Source of the DNA: UBA1195 sp045598025
GTDB lineage: Bacteria > Bacteroidota > Bacteroidia > Bacteroidales > WCHB1-69
Reading direction: 5' to 3'
DNA length: 52,574 nt
Assembly (NCBI GenBank): GCA_045598025.1
Contig: JAZLLH010000009.1
Location: 1 to 52,574 of the forward strand
The notes under the pieces are model-generated. The model saw only the letters and a list, made by a program, of their open reading frames with translations. It was not told where the DNA came from and made no database searches. Position 1 is the stretch's first letter. Each line of letters opens with the position of its first letter. The translations under genes and the position numbers were made by a program. Below are positions 15,629 to 24,229 of the stretch, in pieces.

Positions 15629-15636
15629 CAAAAGTA
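15629..15636 (-). promoter_or_regulatory. -7 box of SRP RNA
   Basis: TACTTTTG on the minus strand ends 5 bases before the first G of the SRP RNA, which fixes the usual box-to-start distance in this genome. A TTG lies 16 bases further upstream. Confidence 0.85.
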
Positions 15637-15709
15637 ACACTTTTTCGAATACCAATCCGCAGTTTTGTAAAAAAAATGATGGCCATCTCCTTTCATAGGG
15701 GACAATGGC

Positions 15710-16183
15710 CTATTTTAGGGTGCGTACGGCTTGGGGAGTCCATTGTGACAGGAATTCGTACACTTTTTCCCGATGGTAACCCTTCCCTTCTTCCAGGTAG
15801 GCGGAATTCTGTATATGGATAACATTTCCATCGGCATCCAGGATGACCAGGACGGGGAATCCGAAGCGGGCCGGATTTCCCAAACGCCGCATGGCTTCCG
15901 GATTCTTGTTGTTTTTGGAGTAATTGACATGTATGTACACAAAATGTTCCTCTATGATGTGGCGGATGGCGGAGTCCTTTTGGATGAAATCCGAAAAGCG
16001 GATGCACCAGGGACACCAGTTGCCGCCCACTTGGCAGATGACAAAGCGGTCCTGCTGCCGGGCCGTCGCCAGGGCTTTTTCTATCTGTTGCTGTGCGTCA
16101 GCTGATTCGTCGTACAAGGGGGTCTGGGCCTTGGATGCGAAGAAGGCTAGCAGGAACATGAAACTTAGGATACATTTTTTCAT
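15710..16183 (-). CDS. Exported thioredoxin-fold protein
   Basis: A signal peptide (about 1-19, cleavage after SKA) leads to a thioredoxin-like domain with CxxC at Cys57-Pro-Trp-Cys60 in GGNWCPWCIRF and a cis-Pro segment FGFPVLVILDADG (about 107-119). It resembles the thioredoxin_7/DUF255-like periplasmic reductases that handle disulfides or metal centres in the envelope. The length of 157 is normal. It has its own promoter box and lies just downstream of the M16 peptidase terminator. Confidence 0.88.
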   Translation of the reverse strand: MKKCILSFMFLLAFFASKAQTPLYDESADAQQQIEKALATARQQDRFVICQVGGNWCPWCIRFSDFIQKDSAIRHIIEEHFVYIHVNYSKNNKNPEAMRRLGNPARFGFPVLVILDADGNVIHIQNSAYLEEGKGYHREKVYEFLSQWTPQAVRTLK

Positions 16184-16211
16184 AGGACAATATCGTTTGA
16201 ATTCACAAATG

Positions 16212-16219
16212 CAAAAGTA
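16212..16219 (-). promoter_or_regulatory. -7 box of the thioredoxin gene
   Basis: TACTTTTG on the minus strand, about 29 bases before the ATG at 16183. It begins one base after the T-run of the preceding terminator. Confidence 0.7.
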
Positions 16220-16220
16220 T

Positions 16221-16258
16221 AAAAAAAGTCCTGATGAAAGGAAGTTCGTCAGGACTTT
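16221..16258 (-). terminator. Terminator of the M16 peptidase gene
   Basis: AAAGTCCTGA (16226-16235) pairs imperfectly only at its tip with TCAGGACTTT (16249-16258). On the minus strand the stem is followed by seven T. It lies 20 bases after the peptidase stop. Confidence 0.85.
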
Positions 16259-16278
16259 GGATAAGGGAAAGCGAAAAA

Positions 16279-19194
16279 CTAGTATCCGAAAATGGTTTCG
16301 GGTTTCAGTACCTTCACTTTTCCGATTTTTTTCAGTGATTTGATGTTCATGTCTTTCACCGTACCGATGATGGCGATGGTTCTGGGTTGTCCTGTAACCT
16401 TGTCTTTCTGGAATTGTTTGATGTCCTTCAACGTCAGGTTCTGGACGGTCTCAAATGTGGCTTTGCGCGGGTCTTCTTTCAGTCCGAGTTCCTGCCATCC
16501 GAGATAGGCATTGACCAAGCTTTTCTCTGTGATGCGGGCGGTGCGGTAACTGTTGATGACAGATTCTTTGGCAATGTTGAAGGCCGCTTCGTTTTCAGGC
16601 ATGCCGTTGTTCAGCATGTCAAAAGCCTCTATGGATTGAATCAGTTTGTCCTTTCCGCAGGCAATGTAGGAAATGTTCTGGCTGTATCCGTCCAGATTGC
16701 TGGGCTGTGCATACTGGGCCATGGCCGTGTATGCCAAAGCGCGGGCTTCGCGGAGTTCCTGGAAGACGATGGAATTCATGCTGCCGCCGAAATATTCGTT
16801 GTACAGGCGCACCATAGGAGTCAGTTCCTTATTGAATTTATCACCGAAGGAAATGGCATAGAAAATGGTTTGAGGGGATTCGTAATCCACTACGAAAATG
16901 CGGTCCTTTTCCGGGAAAACGGGTTTAAAGACCACTTTGGCAGGAACATCCTTGAGGTTGGTCATGCGGTGCGTTTCGTTGATGGCTTTGACAACATTTT
17001 CGTAGCTGTCCGGTCCGTAGTAGACAACATAGGGTTTGTAGGTCAGCCAATCCTGCAGTTTCTGTATCAGGAATTCCGGAGTGATGGCTTTCAGTTCGGC
17101 TTCGCTCAGGAAGGTGGCGAAAACCGGAGAGTTGTTCTCGTAGATGCAGTAGTTGACCAGGTAGGACACGTTGGCATTCTGGTTGTGCTTGGCATTTTCA
17201 CGCGATTTCAGTATGTCGCTGATAAGGTTGTCGAGAGCTTGCTGATTGGGCTTGGCATTTTTGACAACATCTTCAAACAGCTGCATGGTGGCCTGCATGT
17301 TCTTGGAAAGTCCGGAGAAGCTGATGGCACTGCGTTGGCCTCCGGCTGACATGGAGAACTGGCACCCCAGTTTGTAGAATTCCTCTTTCAATTGTTCCGG
17401 AGTGTATTGTTCGGTTCCCAGGTATTCCAGGTAGCTGGCTGCCAGATTGAGGTATTTGTCATTATAGGAACCCATTTTGATAACGTAGCTCAGATTGAAG
17501 AGTTCGTTTTCCTTGTTTTCAGTGTAGTACACCTTGGTATTGCTCGGCTGTATGAAGTTCTCCTTGATGTCGCTGATGTTGACAAACACCGGTTCTATAG
17601 GTTGTACATTTTTGGCCATTTCTTCCATCTTCTTTACGAAATCGCTCTTGTCTTCCCGATTGATTTTGATGGGAGTGGTCTTCGGCTTTTTCACTTTGTC
17701 TATGTCGGTCGGTTTGCCTTTGCGTTTGTAGACGATGACAAAGTTGTCTTTACGCAGATATTTTTGAGAGAATTCAATGATCTGTTCTTTGGTGATTTTT
17801 TCCAGATTATCATTGAGTTTGACTTTGGATTCCCAGGGCATGTCCAGATAAAAGGCTTCTTCCATGCTTCCGACACGACCGGCATTGTCTTCATTTTCCT
17901 GAATTTCGCGCAGGCGAAGATCGTTGATACAGGCTTGAAGCAGCCAATCGGGGAAATTGCCCTTGTGCAGTTCTTCTATCTGTTCCAGCAGTATGTCGCG
18001 GACTTCTTCCAGAGATTGTCCCGCTTTGGGGCTACCGTACATCATCATGTAGGTGTAGTCGTGCAGCATGGCAGGGGAGGAACCGGCACCGAGGGTGCGC
18101 TGTTTCTGGTTGATGTTCAGGTCGACCAGTCCGGCATTACCATTGGTGAGAATCATCTCGGTGAGAATCAGCAAAGGAATTTCTTCGGAATTGGGATTGC
18201 CGAAGCGCCAGGCCAAACGGACGTTTTCTGCATCTTTTCCCACGACTTCCTTGATGACGGGAGTCGTGATTTCCGGCTCGGGAGTGAAGGTGAATTTGGG
18301 TATTTCCTTGGACGGAATATTGCCGAAATATTTGTCGATTAAGGCAATGGCTTCTTCAGGATTGAAATCACCAGCCATGATAATGGCCATGTTGTTGGGC
18401 ACGTAATAGGTGTCGAAGAATTTTTTCACATTGGTAATGGAAGGGTTGCGGAGGTTCTTCTGGGTACCGATGGTGGTTTGGGTACCGTAGGGGTGATGAG
18501 GGAAAAGACCTTCCATCAGAGCGGTGGAAGCACGACGGTTATCCTGTGTCAGGGTCATGTTCTTTTCTTCATAGATGGTTTCCAGTTCGGTGTGGAACAG
18601 GCGCAGCACGGGGTGCTGGAAACGGTCGGCCTGGATGAACAGGAAATTTTCCAACTGATTGGAGGGTATGTTTTCATAGTAATTGGTAAAATCAACCCAG
18701 GTGGCGGCGTTGGTGCCATTGGAGCCGATGATGGACATCAGTTTGTCGTATTCGTTCGGAATGGCATAGCCGGCAGCGAGTTGGGAGATGCTGTCGATCC
18801 GGTGGTATAGGGCATTCCGTTCGGCCACTTGAGATTCATCGATTTTACGGTATTGTTCGAACAGTTGTTCAATTTGGTCCAAAAGTACTTTTTCTTTTTC
18901 CCAGTCTTTGGTTCCGAAGTTTTCTGTACCTTTGAACATCAGATGTTCAAAATAGTGGGCCAGACCGGTGGTTTCCGAAGGATCCAATTTGCTGCCGGCC
19001 TTGGTGGCAATGGTCACTTTGATTTTGGGAGTCTCCTTATTGACAGACATATACACTTTCAAACCGTTGTCCAAAGTGTAGATGCGCGCGTTGATAGGAT
19101 CTTCCGGAACGGATTCGTAGGTGTATGCTTTCTGTGAAAAGACAGGACAGGAAAGCAATACACAAATCACACTGATAAAAATGCTTTTTCTCAT
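16279..19194 (-). CDS. M16 (insulinase/pitrilysin-type) zinc metallopeptidase, exported, 971 aa
   Basis: A signal peptide (1-20, cleavage after VFS) leads to two tandem M16 repeats. The N-terminal half is catalytic: the inverted zinc motif HYFEH (His80, Glu83, His84) and the third ligand region ELETIYEEK (about 203-211). The C-terminal half keeps the fold and the R/Y-containing segment but no HxxEH, as in pitrilysin-type clam-shell peptidases that degrade peptides of a few kDa. It probably acts in the periplasm on oligopeptides or on signal and pro-peptides released by protein export. The length is normal for the single-chain form. The gene is monocistronic with a terminator right after it, and it diverges from the AsmA-like gene. 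Confidence 0.93.
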   Translation of the reverse strand: MRKSIFISVICVLLSCPVFSQKAYTYESVPEDPINARIYTLDNGLKVYMSVNKETPKIKVTIATKAGSKLDPSETTGLAHYFEHLMFKGTENFGTKDWEKEKVLLDQIEQLFEQYRKIDESQVAERNALYHRIDSISQLAAGYAIPNEYDKLMSIIGSNGTNAATWVDFTNYYENIPSNQLENFLFIQADRFQHPVLRLFHTELETIYEEKNMTLTQDNRRASTALMEGLFPHHPYGTQTTIGTQKNLRNPSITNVKKFFDTYYVPNNMAIIMAGDFNPEEAIALIDKYFGNIPSKEIPKFTFTPEPEITTPVIKEVVGKDAENVRLAWRFGNPNSEEIPLLILTEMILTNGNAGLVDLNINQKQRTLGAGSSPAMLHDYTYMMMYGSPKAGQSLEEVRDILLEQIEELHKGNFPDWLLQACINDLRLREIQENEDNAGRVGSMEEAFYLDMPWESKVKLNDNLEKITKEQIIEFSQKYLRKDNFVIVYKRKGKPTDIDKVKKPKTTPIKINREDKSDFVKKMEEMAKNVQPIEPVFVNISDIKENFIQPSNTKVYYTENKENELFNLSYVIKMGSYNDKYLNLAASYLEYLGTEQYTPEQLKEEFYKLGCQFSMSAGGQRSAISFSGLSKNMQATMQLFEDVVKNAKPNQQALDNLISDILKSRENAKHNQNANVSYLVNYCIYENNSPVFATFLSEAELKAITPEFLIQKLQDWLTYKPYVVYYGPDSYENVVKAINETHRMTNLKDVPAKVVFKPVFPEKDRIFVVDYESPQTIFYAISFGDKFNKELTPMVRLYNEYFGGSMNSIVFQELREARALAYTAMAQYAQPSNLDGYSQNISYIACGKDKLIQSIEAFDMLNNGMPENEAAFNIAKESVINSYRTARITEKSLVNAYLGWQELGLKEDPRKATFETVQNLTLKDIKQFQKDKVTGQPRTIAIIGTVKDMNIKSLKKIGKVKVLKPETIFGY

Positions 19195-19239
19195 TGTCTG
19201 TTGATGTTAGTAATTTATTTTTTTGTTTTAATTCGTATT

Positions 19240-19247
19240 TAATTTTG
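19240..19247 (+). promoter_or_regulatory. -7 box of the AsmA-like gene
   Basis: TAATTTTG lies about 89 bases before the ATG at 19336 within an A/T-rich divergent region. Confidence 0.55.
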
Positions 19248-19335
19248 CATTTGAAACAAGAAACGCACCAATCATAACGTTATCTCCCGTTAGAAAATTG
19301 TGTACATTCCGGGCAAAAAATATACAAAACGAACT

Positions 19336-21948
19336 ATGGAACAAAAGAAATCTTCTTCAAGCAGATGGTGGAAAAAGTGTCTATGGATTCTGCTGATTTT
19401 CATCGGGTCGCTTTTTGTATCTTCCGTTGTGGTGACGGCTTTTTTCGGTGATCGTCTGGCCGGAGCAGTGCTGGATCGTTTGTTCCGCTCGTTGGAGACA
19501 GAGGTCTCACATGAAAAAGTGTCCCTGTCTCTGTGGCGTGGATTTCCCAATCTGACAGTGGATGTGCAGGGCTTGGACGTGGAGGCTGCCGGCCGGGACG
19601 ATACCCTGGGACGGATTCAATTGGTCAGTTTGAAAATCAATTTGTTAGATATTATTCGCGGCAAATACTGTGTCCGCAAGGCCGACGTGAAGGAGGTGTC
19701 ACTGTATCTGCATACGTATGCGGATTCTACGCACAATTGGGATGTATTCAAGCCTTCGGAGGATACTTCGGAAAAAGATTTCTATCTGCAGCTTTCCTCT
19801 GTTCGTCTGTCGGATGTGGACATCCGTTTCAGGGATGAAGTTTCCTCTGTCAATCTGAAAGGAAAGGTGCATCGTCTGAAACTCAAAGGCGATATAGCCC
19901 GAGACAGTTTTTCTCTGGATTTTGCCACATCGGTATGGGTGGACCATCTGGATGTGGACACTTCCTTCCATTGGGAATCGAAAAACATGAAAGGAAAAGG
20001 CCTGGTGAATGTCGATCTGCGCAACCAATGCTATGTTTTCCACCAATGTGCCCTGAGCCTGAACGAGGAATCTGTGGTAGTGGACGGCTGCCTTTTCCTG
20101 GAGCGTCCGGAAGTATGGGCATATGAGGCGGAATTGCAAGGAAAGGCAGTGGATGTTTCCGATGTGATGAAGGAACTGCCTCCGGTATTGGTCTCCTCCC
20201 TGAATGCCTATCGTTTTGACGGACTGCTGGATGTCCATGCGCATGCGAAAGGTTGCATGGGCGCGGAAAACCGTCTGGCGCTGAAAAGCGAGTTTTCGGT
20301 GCGCAAGGCTGGTTGTGGGCTGAAAGGACAGAAAAACGGATTGGGTCAGATGAGTTTCAATGGTACTTACGATGCGGAGACTCCGGATATTTCTGCCTCT
20401 TCCGTATTGAAAATAAATGATTTGTATGCAAAACTGCAGTCCGGACAAATCCGTGCTTCTGCCCAAATGGACAATTTTCAGGCCTTGCATGTGCGTGCTT
20501 CTGTGGATGCCGGTATCCGTTTGGAAGATCTGACCTCTCTGCTTCCCGCCCTGTCATCGTCCCGTATGCAGGGAGACGCTGTCGCCAAGGTGTTTTTCGA
20601 GCACCATTTCCCAGAGAAAAAGGAAAACGGGATTTTGCTGCTGCACGATGCTACTCTGAACGGCAGTCTGCAGATAGGCGATGCCTGTTTTCAATACGAT
20701 TCTGCCTCTTTTCTGTTAGAAAAAGTTTCAGCGAAGCTGGCATTTTCCGGGCAGGACGTGACGCTTTCCCATTTTTCCGGAAATGTGCAGGGCAATGTAT
20801 GTAAAATGTCCGCCAAAGTGGGGCAAGTGCTTGACTTTATCAGCGGAGGGGACCGCCTGAAGATAGTAGCGGAAGTGTCGTCTCCATCGATTGACATAGG
20901 CAGTTTTGTCGGGAAAGAGGCTCCCTCCACGGCACAAAAAACGATGCAGTCCCCTTCACCTGTAAGCATTCCTGCATTTCTGGACGCCGATGTGCGTTTC
21001 AGTGCGGATCATCTGAAATACGACCGTTTCGAAGCCGATAAAGTCAAAGGGAGGATTTGGGCGAAAAATGCCAGCCTGAAAGTGCGTGATTTTTCCATGA
21101 AAACCCTGGACGGGACAACCGATCTTCTTCATGCCGAAGTCCTTCCCAAGCGTAAGGGAGGTTACATCCTGTCCGCTGAAGCTTTGACGCACAAGGTGGA
21201 CATACAGCGACTGTTTTACGTGATGCACGATTTCGGCCAGTCTCCCGGTGAGAACAGTCTGACCCATCAGAACATCGGAGGAAAGGTAGATGCCCATATC
21301 CAATTTTCGGCTGAAACGGACCCGTATCTGAATCTGTCGGAAGAGAGCATCGATTGCAAGGCCGCATTGGTGGTGAAAGAGGGAAAATTGCAGAATTATA
21401 AGCCTTTGGAAAAACTTTCGGCCTTTGTCAAATTGGATGAATTGAAAAATATCCGTTTCGACACCATGAAGGATACGGTGAGCATACGTCATGGTGTGAT
21501 CGGAATCCCGAATATGGAAATCAGGAACAGTCTGCTGAATATGTGGCTGTCCGGTACGCAGTCTTTTGCCGGTGACCTGCATTATGATATCAGCCTTCGT
21601 CTGAGCGATGTCTTGGCCCGGAAACGGAAAAACCGTGTCTTTGCCGACGATTTCGGTGAGGTGATGGACGATGGCTCCAAAGGAGTGATGCTTTATCTGC
21701 TGGTTTCGGGCAATACGGACAAGGTGAATTTCGGATGGAACAAATCCAAAGCCAAGGAGGCCCGCAAGGAAAATTTCAGGAACCAGAGAGAAGAGTTGAA
21801 TTCCGTCTTTTCATCAAATAAAAAGAAGGAGGAAACCCAGTCCGTTTCCGTCCAATCTTCGACTGCTGTCCCCAAAAAACAGAAGGAGAGGGAGGAACTC
21901 AATAATTCCCAGCAGAAACACAGCGAATTGGATCTGGAAGACTGGTAG
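19336..21948 (+). CDS. AsmA-family envelope protein, 870 aa
   Basis: An N-terminal membrane anchor (about 14-36 from the ATG at 19336) is followed by a long periplasmic region. A first block (about 45-130) is AsmA N-terminal like (VSLSLWRGFPNLTVDVQGLDVE). The body is beta-rich repeats of the type found in bridge-like lipid-transfer proteins (AsmA/TamB). A C-terminal AsmA_2 block spans about 690-800. The tail is charged (KKKEETQ..., KKQKEREE). E. coli relatives move phospholipids between membranes. The ATG was chosen over a GTG at 19300 because it opens directly on a basic stretch and the anchor. It converges on the sensor kinase gene with 11 bases between stops. Confidence 0.85.
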   Translation: MEQKKSSSSRWWKKCLWILLIFIGSLFVSSVVVTAFFGDRLAGAVLDRLFRSLETEVSHEKVSLSLWRGFPNLTVDVQGLDVEAAGRDDTLGRIQLVSLKINLLDIIRGKYCVRKADVKEVSLYLHTYADSTHNWDVFKPSEDTSEKDFYLQLSSVRLSDVDIRFRDEVSSVNLKGKVHRLKLKGDIARDSFSLDFATSVWVDHLDVDTSFHWESKNMKGKGLVNVDLRNQCYVFHQCALSLNEESVVVDGCLFLERPEVWAYEAELQGKAVDVSDVMKELPPVLVSSLNAYRFDGLLDVHAHAKGCMGAENRLALKSEFSVRKAGCGLKGQKNGLGQMSFNGTYDAETPDISASSVLKINDLYAKLQSGQIRASAQMDNFQALHVRASVDAGIRLEDLTSLLPALSSSRMQGDAVAKVFFEHHFPEKKENGILLLHDATLNGSLQIGDACFQYDSASFLLEKVSAKLAFSGQDVTLSHFSGNVQGNVCKMSAKVGQVLDFISGGDRLKIVAEVSSPSIDIGSFVGKEAPSTAQKTMQSPSPVSIPAFLDADVRFSADHLKYDRFEADKVKGRIWAKNASLKVRDFSMKTLDGTTDLLHAEVLPKRKGGYILSAEALTHKVDIQRLFYVMHDFGQSPGENSLTHQNIGGKVDAHIQFSAETDPYLNLSEESIDCKAALVVKEGKLQNYKPLEKLSAFVKLDELKNIRFDTMKDTVSIRHGVIGIPNMEIRNSLLNMWLSGTQSFAGDLHYDISLRLSDVLARKRKNRVFADDFGEVMDDGSKGVMLYLLVSGNTDKVNFGWNKSKAKEARKENFRNQREELNSVFSSNKKKEETQSVSVQSSTAVPKKQKEREELNNSQQKHSELDLEDW

Positions 21949-21959
21949 AACGTTTTGTC

Positions 21960-23480
21960 TCAGCTTTTTTTGCAGGCAGTCTGTCTGGTTGGCAGAAAGA
22001 TACGGAAAGTGGTTCCCTTTCCGGGTTCCGTATGATGTACGACGATTTTCCCGTGGTGATAGCTTTGAATAATACGCTGACAGAAGGTCAGTCCCACGCC
22101 CCAACCGCGTTTTTTGGTAGTGAAGCCGGGTAGGAATATTTTCTTCGTATTTTTTCGGCTCATGCCTTTTCCTGTATCACAGAAATCAATCCAAATGTGT
22201 TTTTTGTCCGTGCCATAGGTGATGCGGATTTTCCCTTCTCCTTCCATGGCATCTGCGGAGTTTCTTCCCAGATTTTCCAGAACCCAGGTAAACAGATTTT
22301 TGTTGATATTGGCATACAGCGGTTCGGGATAGGACTGTATTTCTATATTTATTTTTTTGGAGATGCGGTTGCCGAAATATTCCGCGAATTCCTGTACGGT
22401 ATCCTGTATGTTTTCCCGCTTGGTTTCCGGGATGGATCCGATGTTGGAGAACCGTCTGGATACAATGTCCAGACGTTGCACATCCTTTTCTATTTCGGAA
22501 ATGATTTCCGGGCGGACATCTTCCTTCTTGAGAATTTCCGTCCAGGCGATGAGCGCAGAAAGGGGTGTGCCCATCTGATGGGCTGTCTCTTTGGTCAGAC
22601 CGGCCCACAAACGGTCCTTTTCAGTCTGTCGGTTGTACATCAGCATGATAATCATACACACAAAGATGATGCTGGTAGCTCCGTAGGAAAAGATGGAAAA
22701 AAAACGGGCCGTTCTCAGGATGACGGAGTCCTCATAGTATACGTAGGCTTTGTGCGGACCGTATTTGATGGGAAAGGGTTTCTGCTGCCGGCCCATGTCG
22801 TCCAATGCTTGTGCCAGTGCCTTGGGAGAACGGACAATGTTGCTGTCGATATTACCGAAGGCATAAACGTGGGTGCGCTCGGAATTGGTGACGATGACAG
22901 GACCGGATGGCTGGTTCTGTATGACGTCATTGGTAAAATTCTCAAAGTTTTCGATCAGCAGTTCGTTCAGTTTGGTGCTGATGTTGGATTCTTTATAATA
23001 CAGATAAATGTAGTGCTCGGGCAGGTAGCGTATGGTGATTTTTTTGAATTCGGAAGTGTCCAGATTGAGGTCCTGTTTATCACGGCCGACTATCTGAGCC
23101 AGGTAATCCTCGCTGATGTTTCTGGAATTGGTGATGTTTCCTTCTTCATCAACCAGAAGGTAGGGGATGGTCTCATTATCCCGAATGATGCGTTCGTACA
23201 ACCTCAAATCGGTGTTGTCCGGCATTTCAATGATGTGCTGATAAGCATCGGCCAGTTGCTGGGCTTTGTATTGCTCCAGTTCGTTGATTTGGTCAAAAAT
23301 GATTTTGGTGTCCTCTATCAGTTGAGAGCGTTTCTGCACGGCATGTACCCACAGGGTTATCTTCTCCTTTTCTTCTTTTTTTACCTTGTTGGTGAAAGCG
23401 TTGGATACAACAAGGGCGATGATGAGAATGAGCAGCAGGGAGAAAACAAGTGCAAAAAAGGTCCGTTTGTAGTAATACAT
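21960..23480 (-). CDS. Sensor histidine kinase without linked response regulator, 506 aa
   Basis: Membrane segments at about 8-28 and 261-282 flank a periplasmic or extracytoplasmic sensor region of about 230 residues. The phospho-acceptor is His301 in ETAHQMGTPLSAL. The ATPase domain has an N box (VLENLGRNSADAM, about 405-417), G1 DTGKGM and G2 GWGVGL. There is no HAMP, PAS or receiver domain. The HQMGTPL H-box is the variant seen in one Bacteroidota kinase family. No response regulator gene lies nearby, so the partner is encoded elsewhere. The kinase follows yigZ by 96 bases on the same strand and may be the last gene of that operon. Confidence 0.92.
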   Translation of the reverse strand: MYYYKRTFFALVFSLLLILIIALVVSNAFTNKVKKEEKEKITLWVHAVQKRSQLIEDTKIIFDQINELEQYKAQQLADAYQHIIEMPDNTDLRLYERIIRDNETIPYLLVDEEGNITNSRNISEDYLAQIVGRDKQDLNLDTSEFKKITIRYLPEHYIYLYYKESNISTKLNELLIENFENFTNDVIQNQPSGPVIVTNSERTHVYAFGNIDSNIVRSPKALAQALDDMGRQQKPFPIKYGPHKAYVYYEDSVILRTARFFSIFSYGATSIIFVCMIIMLMYNRQTEKDRLWAGLTKETAHQMGTPLSALIAWTEILKKEDVRPEIISEIEKDVQRLDIVSRRFSNIGSIPETKRENIQDTVQEFAEYFGNRISKKINIEIQSYPEPLYANINKNLFTWVLENLGRNSADAMEGEGKIRITYGTDKKHIWIDFCDTGKGMSRKNTKKIFLPGFTTKKRGWGVGLTFCQRIIQSYHHGKIVVHHTEPGKGTTFRIFLPTRQTACKKS

Positions 23481-23576
23481 GGTATAAGTGCTTATCTCTC
23501 AGAGAACGGAGAAAAGAGGTGTTTTATTGTATGCTGGAAGTTCCGTGTGTCCGTTGGGCGAAAAGAAGACAATGGC

Positions 23577-24191
23577 CTATTTCAGTCCCTTGTCGGTCAG
23601 AACGGCATAGGGAAGCCGCTCTATTTCCTTTGCAAAATCCGGGTAGCAGGATCGGATGATTTCGAATCGGATGACCGATCCCTCGTCAGAGTAGTCCATG
23701 TTTCGGATTTCGGCACCTCCTTTTTTCAATAGAGTCATCAGTGTGTTCATCCGTTCGAAGGGAAAACGGACTTCGGCGCAACGCATGATTTTTTTTTCGA
23801 TGACACCGGCCTGTTCTATGGCCAGCCGGGTCGTTCCTTTGTAGGCATTGATAAGACCGGGTATGCCCAGTTTGGTTCCTCCGAAATAGCGGATAACTAC
23901 GGCCAATACATCTTTCAGTCCGGCAGACTGCAATTGTCCGAAGATGGGGCGTCCTGCGCTCCCGGACGGCTCTCCATCATCGTTGAGACGGAAATTTTCC
24001 GTTCCCGTATGTCCGAATGTATAGGCATAGCAATGATGAGTAGCATCATAATATTCCTTTTTTAGGGAGGTCAGGTGATTCTTTATCTCTTCTTCCGAAG
24101 AAACAGGAAAAAGGAAGCCGATGAATCGGCTCCCTTTGTCTTTGAACTGCCCCGTGGAAATTTTCGCGATGGTTTTGTACGTATCTTCCAT
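23577..24191 (-). CDS. IMPACT/YigZ family protein
   Basis: The ATG at 24191 (MEDTYKTIAK) was chosen; a longer frame would overlap the 3' end of the transporter gene and add unrelated residues. The 204-residue protein has the UPF0029/IMPACT N-terminal domain with KDKGSRFIGFLFPV (about 16-29), NDDGEPSGSAGRPI (about 70-83) and RYFGGTKLG, and a short ferredoxin-like C-terminal domain. Family members are thought to interact with translation factors; the bacterial role is not settled. It lies 38 bases after the OPT transporter in the same operon. Confidence 0.9.
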   Translation of the reverse strand: MEDTYKTIAKISTGQFKDKGSRFIGFLFPVSSEEEIKNHLTSLKKEYYDATHHCYAYTFGHTGTENFRLNDDGEPSGSAGRPIFGQLQSAGLKDVLAVVIRYFGGTKLGIPGLINAYKGTTRLAIEQAGVIEKKIMRCAEVRFPFERMNTLMTLLKKGGAEIRNMDYSDEGSVIRFEIIRSCYPDFAKEIERLPYAVLTDKGLK

Positions 24192-24229
24192 GGATGCGTG
24201 GATTTTCACAAGTGCGGCATTCGTTCCGG

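Noticed and set aside
16387..18342. Two long open frames opposite the M16 peptidase
   Set aside because: Both are mirror frames of an intact metallopeptidase with its zinc motif.
22197..23732. 511-codon open frame opposite the sensor kinase
   Set aside because: The kinase on the other strand has all motifs. The opposite frame reads as Phe/Gly/Val-rich mirror sequence.
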